From positions 1,906,501 to 1,970,500 of the forward strand of contig NZ_CP131914.1 of NCBI RefSeq assembly GCF_040529045.1: 64,000 bases of DNA. The letters run 5' to 3'. Within the stretch, counting starts at the first letter, position 1. Each line of letters opens with the position of its first letter. The notes beneath the pieces were generated by a model, which was given only the letters and a program-made list of their open reading frames with translations, did not search any database and was not told the origin of the DNA. Both the position numbers and the translations under genes were made by a program. Source of the DNA: Xanthomonas indica. Lineage in GTDB: Bacteria > Pseudomonadota > Gammaproteobacteria > Xanthomonadales > Xanthomonadaceae. Of this stretch, positions 9,058-16,797 are shown piece after piece.

Positions 9058-10293
9058 ATGTTCGCTGCACTGTTCGATACGCTGTTCAACCGCACGCCCA
9101 GTCCCGATGCCTTCGCCAGGATGTACACCGACGCCCTGCGCGCGCGCGGCTATCGCGAGGAGTTGGTCTATCAGCCCGACGCGTTCCGGCTGGTCGGCGG
9201 CAACGGCTACACCATCTATCTGCACAACGCCTATCAGGCCTACAAGACCGCGCCACGCAAGGGCCGCGCCGAGGCATTGCGCGCCTACGTGACGTCATCG
9301 CTCAACGCACAGGAAGAGAGTGGACGGGAAAAGACATTCGAAGAGGTGCGCGCGACGCTGATGCCGGTGATCCGCAATCGCGGCATGTTCGAGGAGCTGC
9401 GGCTGGAGCACGTGCTCGAGAAGGGTCTCGATGCGCCATTCCCGTATGCGTGGCGCGACATTGCCGAGGATTGCGTCGAGTTGCTGGCGCTGGATCTGCC
9501 GGACACGATTTCCACGCTGTTCCAGGGGCCGCGTGCGGCATGGGGGATCACCCTGGACGAAGGCCTGACCATCGCCCGTGACAATCTGCGCGAGGCAACC
9601 GCCGACCAATTCGTCGAAGTCGCACCCGGCGTGTTCCGCGGCGCATGGCAGGACGCCTACGACACCAGTCGTGCCTTGCTCCCCGATGTGCTGTACCGCG
9701 TTCCGGTGGCGGGCAATCCGCTGTTCATGCTGCCGGCGCGCGACTGCCTGCTGGTGGTGGGCGATCGCGATGCGGCCGCCATCGGCGCGATGCTGGAACT
9801 GAGCCTGGAAGCGGCCGCGCAAGGGCGCAGCGTGTCCGCGCTGGTGTTCACCTACGACGAAGCGCGCCGCATCGTGCCGTTCGCGCTGGCGTTGCCCGAG
9901 CAGCGCCAGCGCCAGGCGGACCTGCGCCGGCTGCTGGACGCGCCTGCCTATGCCGACCAGAAGGCGGCGCTGGACAAGCTCCACGACGCCACCGACCAGG
10001 ACATCTTCGTCGCATCGTTCAGCGTCTACCAGGAGCGCGATGACGGTGCGCGGCAGTTTTCGCTCTGTACCTGGACCAAGGGCGTCGAGACGTTACTTCC
10101 CAGGGCCGACCGGATCGCCTTGATCGTCCCGCGCGACGACGCCGAGGGGGACGAGGTCGCCGTGGTGGCCTGGGACGAGGCGATTACTGCGTTCGGCGAC
10201 CTGATGCAGCCGCAGCCGCCGCTGTATCCGCCGCGCTACCGCGTGCGGGCGTTTCCCGATGACGCGCAGCTCCGGCAGCTGACGCCGCTGTGA
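9058..10293 (+). CDS. hypothetical protein, DUF1444 (YtpQ)-like
   Basis: This 411-residue protein appears cytoplasmic, with no signal peptide or membrane helix. The central part (about residues 110-240) with a GITLDEGL-type strand, an N-terminal-to-middle region ending in a poorly hydrophobic LLVVGDRDAA strand, and a VFTYDEARRIVPF segment recalls DUF1444/YtpQ proteins, but the match is from memory and weak. The function is unknown. ATG at 9058 is preceded by GACGACCGCCG with no strong ribosome site. It stands alone between the purA terminator and a GGDEF gene. The base composition is like its neighbours. Confidence 0.7.
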   Translation: MFAALFDTLFNRTPSPDAFARMYTDALRARGYREELVYQPDAFRLVGGNGYTIYLHNAYQAYKTAPRKGRAEALRAYVTSSLNAQEESGREKTFEEVRATLMPVIRNRGMFEELRLEHVLEKGLDAPFPYAWRDIAEDCVELLALDLPDTISTLFQGPRAAWGITLDEGLTIARDNLREATADQFVEVAPGVFRGAWQDAYDTSRALLPDVLYRVPVAGNPLFMLPARDCLLVVGDRDAAAIGAMLELSLEAAAQGRSVSALVFTYDEARRIVPFALALPEQRQRQADLRRLLDAPAYADQKAALDKLHDATDQDIFVASFSVYQERDDGARQFSLCTWTKGVETLLPRADRIALIVPRDDAEGDEVAVVAWDEAITAFGDLMQPQPPLYPPRYRVRAFPDDAQLRQLTPL

Positions 10294-10593
10294 TGGGGGC
10301 GTCGGGATCCGGGATGTGTGGTGCGCGGCGTGTTCCCGACCCTTACCCCAGCCTCTCTCCCGGTGGGAGAGGGGCTAGCTGCGGTCCTAACTGGTGCGCG
10401 CCCGTGCTGGCATAGCGTGCACTAGGTCGGTTACAGCGCGGGATAAGACTCAAGAAATCGCCTGCGCGGCCGATAGCAGCGCACGGGTCGGCGTCGCTGC
10501 ACATCGGCAGCGACACGCGGGGAACCAGATTGCGCCGGCGGTTGCCGTGCCCAGGGCTCCGGCGTGCGCCGCGGCATCTTGGGGGAGAAGGCA
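10294..10593. other. spacer with degenerate G-run repeat and CTCTCCC hairpin
   Basis: About 300 bp without a gene. Just after the stop at 10293 is a degenerate member of the G-run family (GGGGG, GGG, GGG within 10295-10315). The hairpin CTCTCCC/GGGAGAG at about 10353-10370 resembles the one after purA. No convincing promoter for the downstream GGDEF gene was recognised. Confidence 0.5.
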
Positions 10594-12822
10594 GTGCGCA
10601 GTCGCTTGGTTTGGCAGTCGCTCGGGGCGCTGCTGTGGTGCGGTGCGCTCGCGCCGTGCGTGGTGGCACAGACAGCGTCAGCGCCCGCGTGCGCGCCGAC
10701 GCAGGCGTTGCCAGCCTGCGTGGCGGCCGTGCGTGCCGACGATCCGACGGCCGCGCTGCGCATGGGCTTGCCGGCGTGGGAGGCCGCGGCCGACAAGCAG
10801 GGCTTGGTTCCCCTTGGCCTGGAACTGGTGGACGCGGCGTCCGCGGCGGGTCAGCCGGACACCGTGGTGTCCATCGGCTCGGCGTTGCTCGCCCAGCCGT
10901 TGTCGCCGCAGCAGCGGCTGCGTTTGCTCAAAAAGCTCAATGGCGACATCTGGCGGCCCCGCGATGCTGCTCGCATCGCCCAGCTTGAGGGCGAGATGCG
11001 GCGCCTGGAAAAAGAACTGCCGGACGAACCAAAGATCGCTGAACTGTGGCGAATGCTCGCTGCTTCCTACTACCTGATGGGCGCGCAGGACGACGCCCTG
11101 CGCGTCGCCCGCATCGCCTTGTCGAAGGTGCGCACCCATCCCGACCTGGTGGAGTACAACGCCAATCAGATCATCTTCATCGTGTCCTCGCAGCAGGGCC
11201 GCATGCCCGATGCCATCGCCGCCGTGCTCGAAGTGGAGCGCGTGGGCAAGGCGCTGGGCAAACCGGACGACGCCGCCATGCTGCACAACGCCACCGGCGT
11301 GTTCGTCTATGCCCACGAGTGGAAAAAGGCGATCGAGTACGGACAACGTGCGCTGGCCGCCTACGATGCCAAGCCGCGCAAGGGACTGGCGCGCGCCGAT
11401 GTGCTCAACAACCTCGGCTCGGCCTACGAAGGCGCCAACGAGCTGCCGCGTGCCGAGGCCATCTACCGGCAGGCGCTGGCGTCGGCGCGCGCCGACGACA
11501 AGGCGTCGGTGGTCGGGCCGCTGAACAACCTCGCCAACGTGCTGCGTCGCCAGCATCGCCCGCAGGAGGCTTTGCCGCTGTTGCGCGAAGCCGCCGCGGC
11601 GCTGGAGAACGTTGCGCATGGCGGCGATCATGGCGACAACGGCGAAGCCGCCATCGTCTATTCCAATCTTGGCGTCACCCTGGCGGACCTCGGCCAGCGC
11701 GAGGCCGCGGCCACCGCGTTCGAGCGCTCGCGGCAGTTGTTCGCGCACTCGGACAACGTGCCGCGGCGGCTGGAACTGTACCCGCGCATGATCGACAACC
11801 TCGACGCGCTCGGCCGCGACCACGAGGCGCTGGCGCTGATGCGCGAATACAAGGCGGTCAACGACGACGCGGTGAATGTCGAATCCAAGACCCGCATCGC
11901 CGAGCTTGAATCGGCGGTTGACCTGGCGCGCAAGAAGAGCGAATTGGCCGCGCTTGGCCGCACCCGCGCCGCCGAACAGGCCGCCTACGCGCAACTGCAG
12001 GCGCGCGAACAGCGCCAGCGCAGCGTGCTCTACGGCCTGTTGGCCGCGCTGCTGGCGCTGGCCGGCTTCTTCCTGCTCAAGGTGCGCGAAGGCCGCGTGC
12101 GCCGGCGCATCAACGCCGAACTGGCGCGCAAGAACGACGAGATCCAGACCCAGCACCGCGAACTGGAACAGCTCACCGCCACCATCCGCCGCCAGAGCGA
12201 AGAGGACGCCCTCACCGGCCTGCGCAACCGCCGCTACGTCACCGCCTGGCTGCAGGCGCGCGAGGCGGAAGCGACGCCCGAGCGCACCCAGGAACCGCTG
12301 CTAATCGCGCTGCTGGATGTCGACCATTTCAAGCGTGTCAACGACCTGCACGGCCACGAAGGCGGCGACCACGCCCTGATGCACCTGGGCGATTTGCTGC
12401 GCGAGTGCGCGCGCAGCACCGACATCATCGCCCGCTGGGGCGGCGAAGAATTCCTGTGGATCTGCCCCGGCGGCACCCTGGCCGACGCCCCACGCCTGTT
12501 CCGTCGCCTGCGCGAACGCCTGCAGGCCGAACCGCTGGTACGCCCGACCGGCCGCATCGCCCTCACCGTGTCGATGGGCGTGAGCCTGTTTCCCGCCCAC
12601 CCCGGCGGCGACTGGCCGCTGAGCCTGCGCATCGCCGACGCCGCGCTGTACCGCGCCAAGCATGCCGGCCGCGATCGGTGGGTTGGGTTGACGTTGGAAG
12701 GTGTGGCGACTGACCTAGGTGCCGATGTGTCGCTGGAGGCGCTGGAGGCAGAGGGGCGGCTGCGGCAGAGTGGGGGTGGGGGCGATGGGGTGGTGTTTGT
12801 GGTGGGGCAGGGGGTGGTGTGA
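10594..12822 (+). CDS. TPR-repeat diguanylate cyclase (GGDEF), membrane-anchored
   Basis: The protein makes cyclic di-GMP from two GTP. A GTG start at 10594, seven bases after GGGGGAGA, gives 742 residues with a signal peptide (hydrophobic core LGALLWCGALAPCVVAQ). TPR-like helical repeats fill about residues 40-440 (for example the ALxNLGxAYEGANELPRAEAIYRQ type), one transmembrane helix lies at about 475-497, a short coiled coil follows, then the GGDEF domain. The active motif is GGEEF at about 616-620, and RSTD five residues before it is an intact inhibitory I-site. The TPR sensor would face the periplasm. The C-terminal 35 residues are Gly/Val-rich and not part of the domain. Standalone gene. 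Confidence 0.88.
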   Translation: MRSRLVWQSLGALLWCGALAPCVVAQTASAPACAPTQALPACVAAVRADDPTAALRMGLPAWEAAADKQGLVPLGLELVDAASAAGQPDTVVSIGSALLAQPLSPQQRLRLLKKLNGDIWRPRDAARIAQLEGEMRRLEKELPDEPKIAELWRMLAASYYLMGAQDDALRVARIALSKVRTHPDLVEYNANQIIFIVSSQQGRMPDAIAAVLEVERVGKALGKPDDAAMLHNATGVFVYAHEWKKAIEYGQRALAAYDAKPRKGLARADVLNNLGSAYEGANELPRAEAIYRQALASARADDKASVVGPLNNLANVLRRQHRPQEALPLLREAAAALENVAHGGDHGDNGEAAIVYSNLGVTLADLGQREAAATAFERSRQLFAHSDNVPRRLELYPRMIDNLDALGRDHEALALMREYKAVNDDAVNVESKTRIAELESAVDLARKKSELAALGRTRAAEQAAYAQLQAREQRQRSVLYGLLAALLALAGFFLLKVREGRVRRRINAELARKNDEIQTQHRELEQLTATIRRQSEEDALTGLRNRRYVTAWLQAREAEATPERTQEPLLIALLDVDHFKRVNDLHGHEGGDHALMHLGDLLRECARSTDIIARWGGEEFLWICPGGTLADAPRLFRRLRERLQAEPLVRPTGRIALTVSMGVSLFPAHPGGDWPLSLRIADAALYRAKHAGRDRWVGLTLEGVATDLGADVSLEALEAEGRLRQSGGGGDGVVFVVGQGVV

Positions 12823-13022
12823 CAGCGCGATTCACGCGAGTGCAATGGCAGGCACTCGCTCCATTGGCTGTGCGCGTTTTGGCCAGAGGCGGCGGGGCGC
12901 GAGCGCAGTGATCGCAGTAGTGCTCTGTCGCGGCACATGATCACTGCATCATCCTGACACCATCCAGCAGCGGTATTCACGGCCCGCGCCATAGCCTCGA
13001 ACGACACACGAGGAGATGCTAG

Positions 13023-13232
13023 ATGAACACGCATGACGCTACGAACGGCAAGAGCGTCGACGATACGGCCAAGGTGCCCACGCCGAAGAACGGAGACTTG
13101 GACCGCGAAGCGCCACAGCCCGATCCGCAGGCCGGGATTGCACGCGAAGTGGGCGATCTTGAAGACGCGGAGGCGGTGGACGAGGACGGCGCTCTGCCTG
13201 GACGCGCCGGTGGCGGGTTGGCTGGCGGCTGA
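13023..13232 (+). CDS. small acidic hypothetical protein
   Basis: A 69-residue, strongly acidic, hydrophilic protein with a Gly-rich end (GRAGGGLAGG). ATG at 13023 follows ACGAGGAGATGCTAG, a strong ribosome binding site, which is the main reason to believe it. No family was recognised. It is convergent with the broken effector gene. Confidence 0.5.
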   Translation: MNTHDATNGKSVDDTAKVPTPKNGDLDREAPQPDPQAGIAREVGDLEDAEAVDEDGALPGRAGGGLAGG

Positions 13233-13378
13233 GTGAAACCAGCGCCAACGTAGTGCTCTGCGACGCCAGCGTCGAGTGCAGCGAAGGCACTGCCTTGTAC
13301 GGAAACGCTCCTCGCGTCGCCCGATGCGGTCGGCGACCGCCATGCATGTTGCTGGCGGCCGCTTGCACGTTCGTAAAG

Positions 13379-14371
13379 CTAGAGCGCGTGCACTAGCGGC
13401 CGCGGCTGCGCGTCTTGCGTCTGCGCCGGTGACTCCACCTGTTGCGTCTGGGCTTGCGGCTCCGGCTGCTGCGCCTGCGCAATCGCATAGGACTGCTGCA
13501 CCGGCGTCTGCGCCGCTTCCGCCCTGGACATATGTGCGCGCTGCTTGGCCGGATCGTTGGCGGCGCCCTGCACGATGAAGATGGTTTCGCCCGCGGCAGC
13601 GGTTGCGGTCTGCTGGCTGAGCGCGACCTGGTCGACGCTGCTGAAGTGGTGTTGCTTGGCCAGGACGTACAGGCTCGCGCTGACGCGGTCGGTGTCGGCC
13701 GGGTTCAATTTGCCGGGGCCATTGAGCCCTTAGACCTTGTCGCGGATCTGCTGCAGCATCGTGTGATCGGGGTGGTCGGCGCGTGTGGGGTCGGCCGCGG
13801 GGGCTGGCGCGCGTTGTTGTTCCCGTTCGTCCGGTGCGTGATACCGCAGCTCCTCGGTGCGTTCCGGCGACAGCATGCGGTTGCCGACGCCCGGTTCGAG
13901 GCGTCGGGAGAAGCGCTGCACGGGTACGTCCATCAGTTCGCCGAAGGTGCGGTAGGCGGAGTTGCTGTTGACGGTCTCGCCGAAGACCTTGAAGCCGTAG
14001 TTTGGATAGTCGCGGTCCTGTGCGTTGAGTTCCGGCACGGCGCGCACCGCGGTATTCCAGCGCTCCAGGATCTCGCGCTTGTCGCCGGTGGCGACCGTGC
14101 GCGCCGGTTGGTCGTCGCGGATGTAGGTGGTGCTGTCGACCTTCTCGCCGATGGAGTGGGCGTAGGCAGGATCGTGCGGGTAATGCCAGGCGCGCAGCGC
14201 GTGCCGGGTGGCGTCGGTGCCGATGGGGATGGCCTGGCCGGTCTGGCGATCGGTGGCCAGGCCATGCAGTTCCGCCACGGCCTTGCCATGTTCGTCGCGC
14301 AGCACCCAGAAGGCGTGGCCGGCGATGCCGATGACGCCGAGCGAGCGGGCTTCGATGGCGTAATTGGGCAT
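13379..14371 (-). pseudogene. XVIPCD-type T4SS effector (X-Tfe-like), interrupted by in-frame TAA
   Basis: Reading from ATG at 14371 gives 213 residues that end at TAA (13730-13732). The same frame continues without further stop to 13379, adding 116 codons. The join is at the start of an XVIPCD: DHPDHTMLQQIRDKV, stop, then VSASLYVLAK, FSSVDQVALS, IFIVQGAANDPAKQRAH, AAQTPVQQS and a Q-rich tail, which are the conserved marks of that domain. XVIPCDs are recognised by the VirD4 coupling protein of the Xanthomonas antibacterial type IV secretion system. The N-terminal 180 residues (AHAFWVLRDEHG, AELHGLATDRQTG) are presumably the toxic part; the activity is not recognised. Without readthrough, the product would lose its secretion signal. 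A lipoprotein gene precedes it on the same strand. Confidence 0.75.
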
Positions 14372-14435
14372 GGTCGTGTCCTTCCTTGGTCGCTGTGATG
14401 GCGTGGGGGTCAGAACTGCCGTGTCCTATTCGGAC

Positions 14436-14858
14436 TCACTGTGGTTGCGTGGCGACGCAGCGATCCAGTGCGGTCTTGAGATCCTGCATCGCCTGGTCGA
14501 CGCCCAGGTCGACGAAATAGGCGCCAGCGCCCTTGAGCGCGAGATTGGCCTGGCTGGCGCCCGGTAGACGCTCCAGGCGCAGGCGAAAGCCGCTGCGGTT
14601 CGCTTCGGGGAAGTCGCCCGATTCCAGGATGCCTCGCGCCGCATCTTCGCGGGTGACCTTGGGCCAGGAGCTGCTGGTCTCGGACAGGGTGGCGATGCTG
14701 GATTCGGCGCAGTCGAACAGGCGCTGGTTGGGCAGGTCGGCCGGAACGCGCAGTGCCGCCGAGGCCATGGGCGTCTTGCGGGCGGCGGCGGACATGCTGC
14801 ACGCGCTGGCGACCAGCGCCAGGCCGGCGAGTCGGGCAATGCGGCGCCACGGCGTCAT
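14436..14858 (-). CDS. putative lipoprotein, candidate immunity protein (X-Tfi-like)
   Basis: The 140-residue protein has a signal sequence RRIARLAGLALVASAC with a lipobox-like end at Cys20. A small periplasmic domain follows, with one other Cys pair candidate (C48 and the C-terminal Cys in DRCVATQ). ATG at 14858. It lies 64 bp upstream of the effector-like gene on the same strand. In known X-Tfe/X-Tfi pairs the immunity protein is a periplasmic lipoprotein encoded directly next to its effector, which is why this role is proposed. The family itself was not recognised. Confidence 0.6.
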   Translation of the reverse strand: MTPWRRIARLAGLALVASACSMSAAARKTPMASAALRVPADLPNQRLFDCAESSIATLSETSSSWPKVTREDAARGILESGDFPEANRSGFRLRLERLPGASQANLALKGAGAYFVDLGVDQAMQDLKTALDRCVATQPQ

Positions 14859-14929
14859 GAGGACGTTCCTTGCGTGGGCGGTGGCGAGCTTCCTGCTCGG
14901 CGCATCATGCCGGATGCGCCAGGTGCTGG

Positions 14930-15190
14930 TCAGCGCCGCGCGCGCCGCCAGGCAATCAGGGCCACGGCGGCCAGGGCGGCGACGGTGCCGACCGCGGCCA
15001 CCTGCGCCGCGCGCTTGGCGCGTTGTTCGCGCAGGCGCAGCGCGGCGTCGCCTGCGTCGTCGGCGGACAGCGGCGAGCGGTACACGCTGTGCGCGGCGGC
15101 GCGGCCGGAGATGGCGGCACGGCGCGCGGGCGGGGTCGGGGCGCTGTCGGTGGCGGTATCGTCCACGGCGTGGGCGGTGTCGGTGATCAT
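14930..15190 (-). CDS. small tail-anchored membrane protein, hypothetical
   Basis: About 86 residues, with a polar N-terminal part rich in Ala/Asp/Thr and one C-terminal transmembrane helix (VAAVGTVAALAAVALIAWRR). The start is uncertain: ATG at 15190 has GAGG about ten bases upstream; ATG at 15202 or 15220 would add four or ten residues. It lies upstream of the lipoprotein/effector pair on the same strand (71-bp gap). No family recognised. Confidence 0.45.
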   Translation of the reverse strand: MITDTAHAVDDTATDSAPTPPARRAAISGRAAAHSVYRSPLSADDAGDAALRLREQRAKRAAQVAAVGTVAALAAVALIAWRRARR

Positions 15191-15332
15191 GGTGGGTTGC
15201 ATCCTCGGCGCTGCATTCATGCGTGTGTGGATCGAGCGGTAGGTTAGGGAAGGCCGCTCCATCTTTCCAAGCGCCACGTTAACGCGGCGCGGGGGAAAAG
15301 TAATGTGCAGGCGCGGCGACGCGGGCACCCGC

Positions 15333-15794
15333 TCAGCCGACCGGGCGCACCATCAGCAGCACGTGGCTGCCGTAGGAATCGGCTTCCTGCACGGGCTGCC
15401 AGCCGTGGCGGGCATACAGGCCGCCGTCCAGGTGCTCGGTCTGCAGATACAACGCGCCCAGGCCCAGGGTCGCGGCGTCGGCCAGGGCCTGGGCAAGCAG
15501 GCGGCCGGCAATGCCACGTCCGCGATAGGCCGCGTCCACGTACACGCCGCCCAGCCAGTACGGGTACTGGGGGAAGGCGTCCATCTCCCGGTATTTCAGC
15601 TGCGCCACGGCGATCGCGCGGGCGCCGTCGAAGGCCACCAGCCGCCGTGGCAGGCCGTGCGCATCCGGCGCGCGTTGCAGTTGGCGCAGTTCGTCGTCCA
15701 GCGAGAAGCCTGCCTCCTGGCCCCAGGCCGCGTGGTACCAGGCGGCGATCTGCGGCAGTTCCGGTGCGTGCTGGTCGAGATGACGGACGTCCAT
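15333..15794 (-). CDS. GNAT-family N-acetyltransferase
   Basis: A 153-residue GCN5-related acetyltransferase. The acetyl-CoA-binding motif A is seen as YVDAAYRGRGIAGRLLAQALADA (R-G-x-G-x-A) at about residues 88-104, and motif B as LYLQTEHLDGGLYARHGW near the end. The substrate is unknown. ATG at 15794. Single gene, on the same strand as the small membrane protein. Confidence 0.85.
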   Translation of the reverse strand: MDVRHLDQHAPELPQIAAWYHAAWGQEAGFSLDDELRQLQRAPDAHGLPRRLVAFDGARAIAVAQLKYREMDAFPQYPYWLGGVYVDAAYRGRGIAGRLLAQALADAATLGLGALYLQTEHLDGGLYARHGWQPVQEADSYGSHVLLMVRPVG

Positions 15795-16020
15795 GTGCGC
15801 GGCGGTGCGTTGCGACGGAGCAGAGAAGTGTAAGCGGGGAGGGAGCTTCGATCAGACCAGGGCCGCGCGGCAGTCCGTATCCATGTAAGCACTGACGGCC
15901 GATCACGGACGCGATACCCGCCACGCGCGGCTCGAACGGCGGCCATGTCCACGCGCGTCTCCACGCGCTCACGGCGGCCAGTTTGGCGATAATGCCGGCC
16001 TGTTCCGTCAGGATCGCCGC

Positions 16021-16662
16021 ATGACCGCTCTCACCGAACGTTACGCGCGTGCCGTGGACTATGCGCGCATCGCCCACGCCGGCCAGTTCCGCAATGGCGG
16101 CAAGGTGCCGTACCTGAGCCACGTGCTGGGCGTGTCGACGCTGGTGCTGGAGGCCGGCGGCGACGAGGAGCAGGCGATCGCGGCGCTGCTGCACGACGTG
16201 GTGGAGGATTGCGGCGCCGGGCACGAGGCGGTGATCCGGGCGCAGTTCGGCGAGGCGGTGGCGGACATGGTGATGGCCTGTACCGACGCCACGGCCGAAC
16301 GCAAGGCCGCGCAGACCGACGTGCCGGCCAAGCGCCGCGACTGGCGCATCCGCAAGCAGGCCTATCTGGCGCATCTGGCCGAGGCGCCGGACGCGGTGCT
16401 GCTGGTGTCGGCCTGCGACAAGCTCTACAACGCGCGCAGCATCGTCGCCGACCTGGAAGACCCCGACGTCGGCACGGCGGTGTTCGAGCGCTTCACCGCC
16501 GGCCGCGACGGCACGCTGTGGTACTACCAGGCGCTGCATGCCATCTATGTCGAACGCGGAGTGGCGGTGCTGCGCGCTTTCTCCAGCGCGGTGGCGCGGA
16601 TGCAGGCGCTGGCCGCGCGCGACGAGGATACCGACACGCTGGCGGCGCCTGCGTTGAGCTGA
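16021..16662 (+). CDS. HD-domain phosphohydrolase (SpoT/RelA-hydrolase-like)
   Basis: The 213-residue protein has an HD domain in its first half: HAGQFRNGGKVPYLSHV with His34, then LLHDVVEDCG with His58-Asp59. This order is typical of the hydrolase domain of SpoT-like and small alarmone hydrolase proteins, which cleave (p)ppGpp with Mn2+. No synthetase, TGS or ACT domain is present. The exact substrate is not settled by sequence; other nucleotides are possible. ATG at 16021. Single gene ahead of the UvrA-like gene. Confidence 0.8.
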   Translation: MTALTERYARAVDYARIAHAGQFRNGGKVPYLSHVLGVSTLVLEAGGDEEQAIAALLHDVVEDCGAGHEAVIRAQFGEAVADMVMACTDATAERKAAQTDVPAKRRDWRIRKQAYLAHLAEAPDAVLLVSACDKLYNARSIVADLEDPDVGTAVFERFTAGRDGTLWYYQALHAIYVERGVAVLRAFSSAVARMQALAARDEDTDTLAAPALS

Positions 16663-16797
16663 GACTTGTGTCGCCGGCGACTGCGCGCCGTTCCGTGCCG
16701 ATGACGGACCGAACACGCTGCCGCATAGCCACCGCGACACGCCCATGGCAGCCGACCGGCTAAGCTTGCGCGCTCCTTCGCGTTGCCGGTCCAGCCC

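Noticed and set aside
13379-13708. Separate 109-codon gene downstream of the truncated effector
   Set aside because: It is in the same frame as the effector gene, has only a TTG as a possible start with no ribosome site, and is the rest of one XVIPCD.
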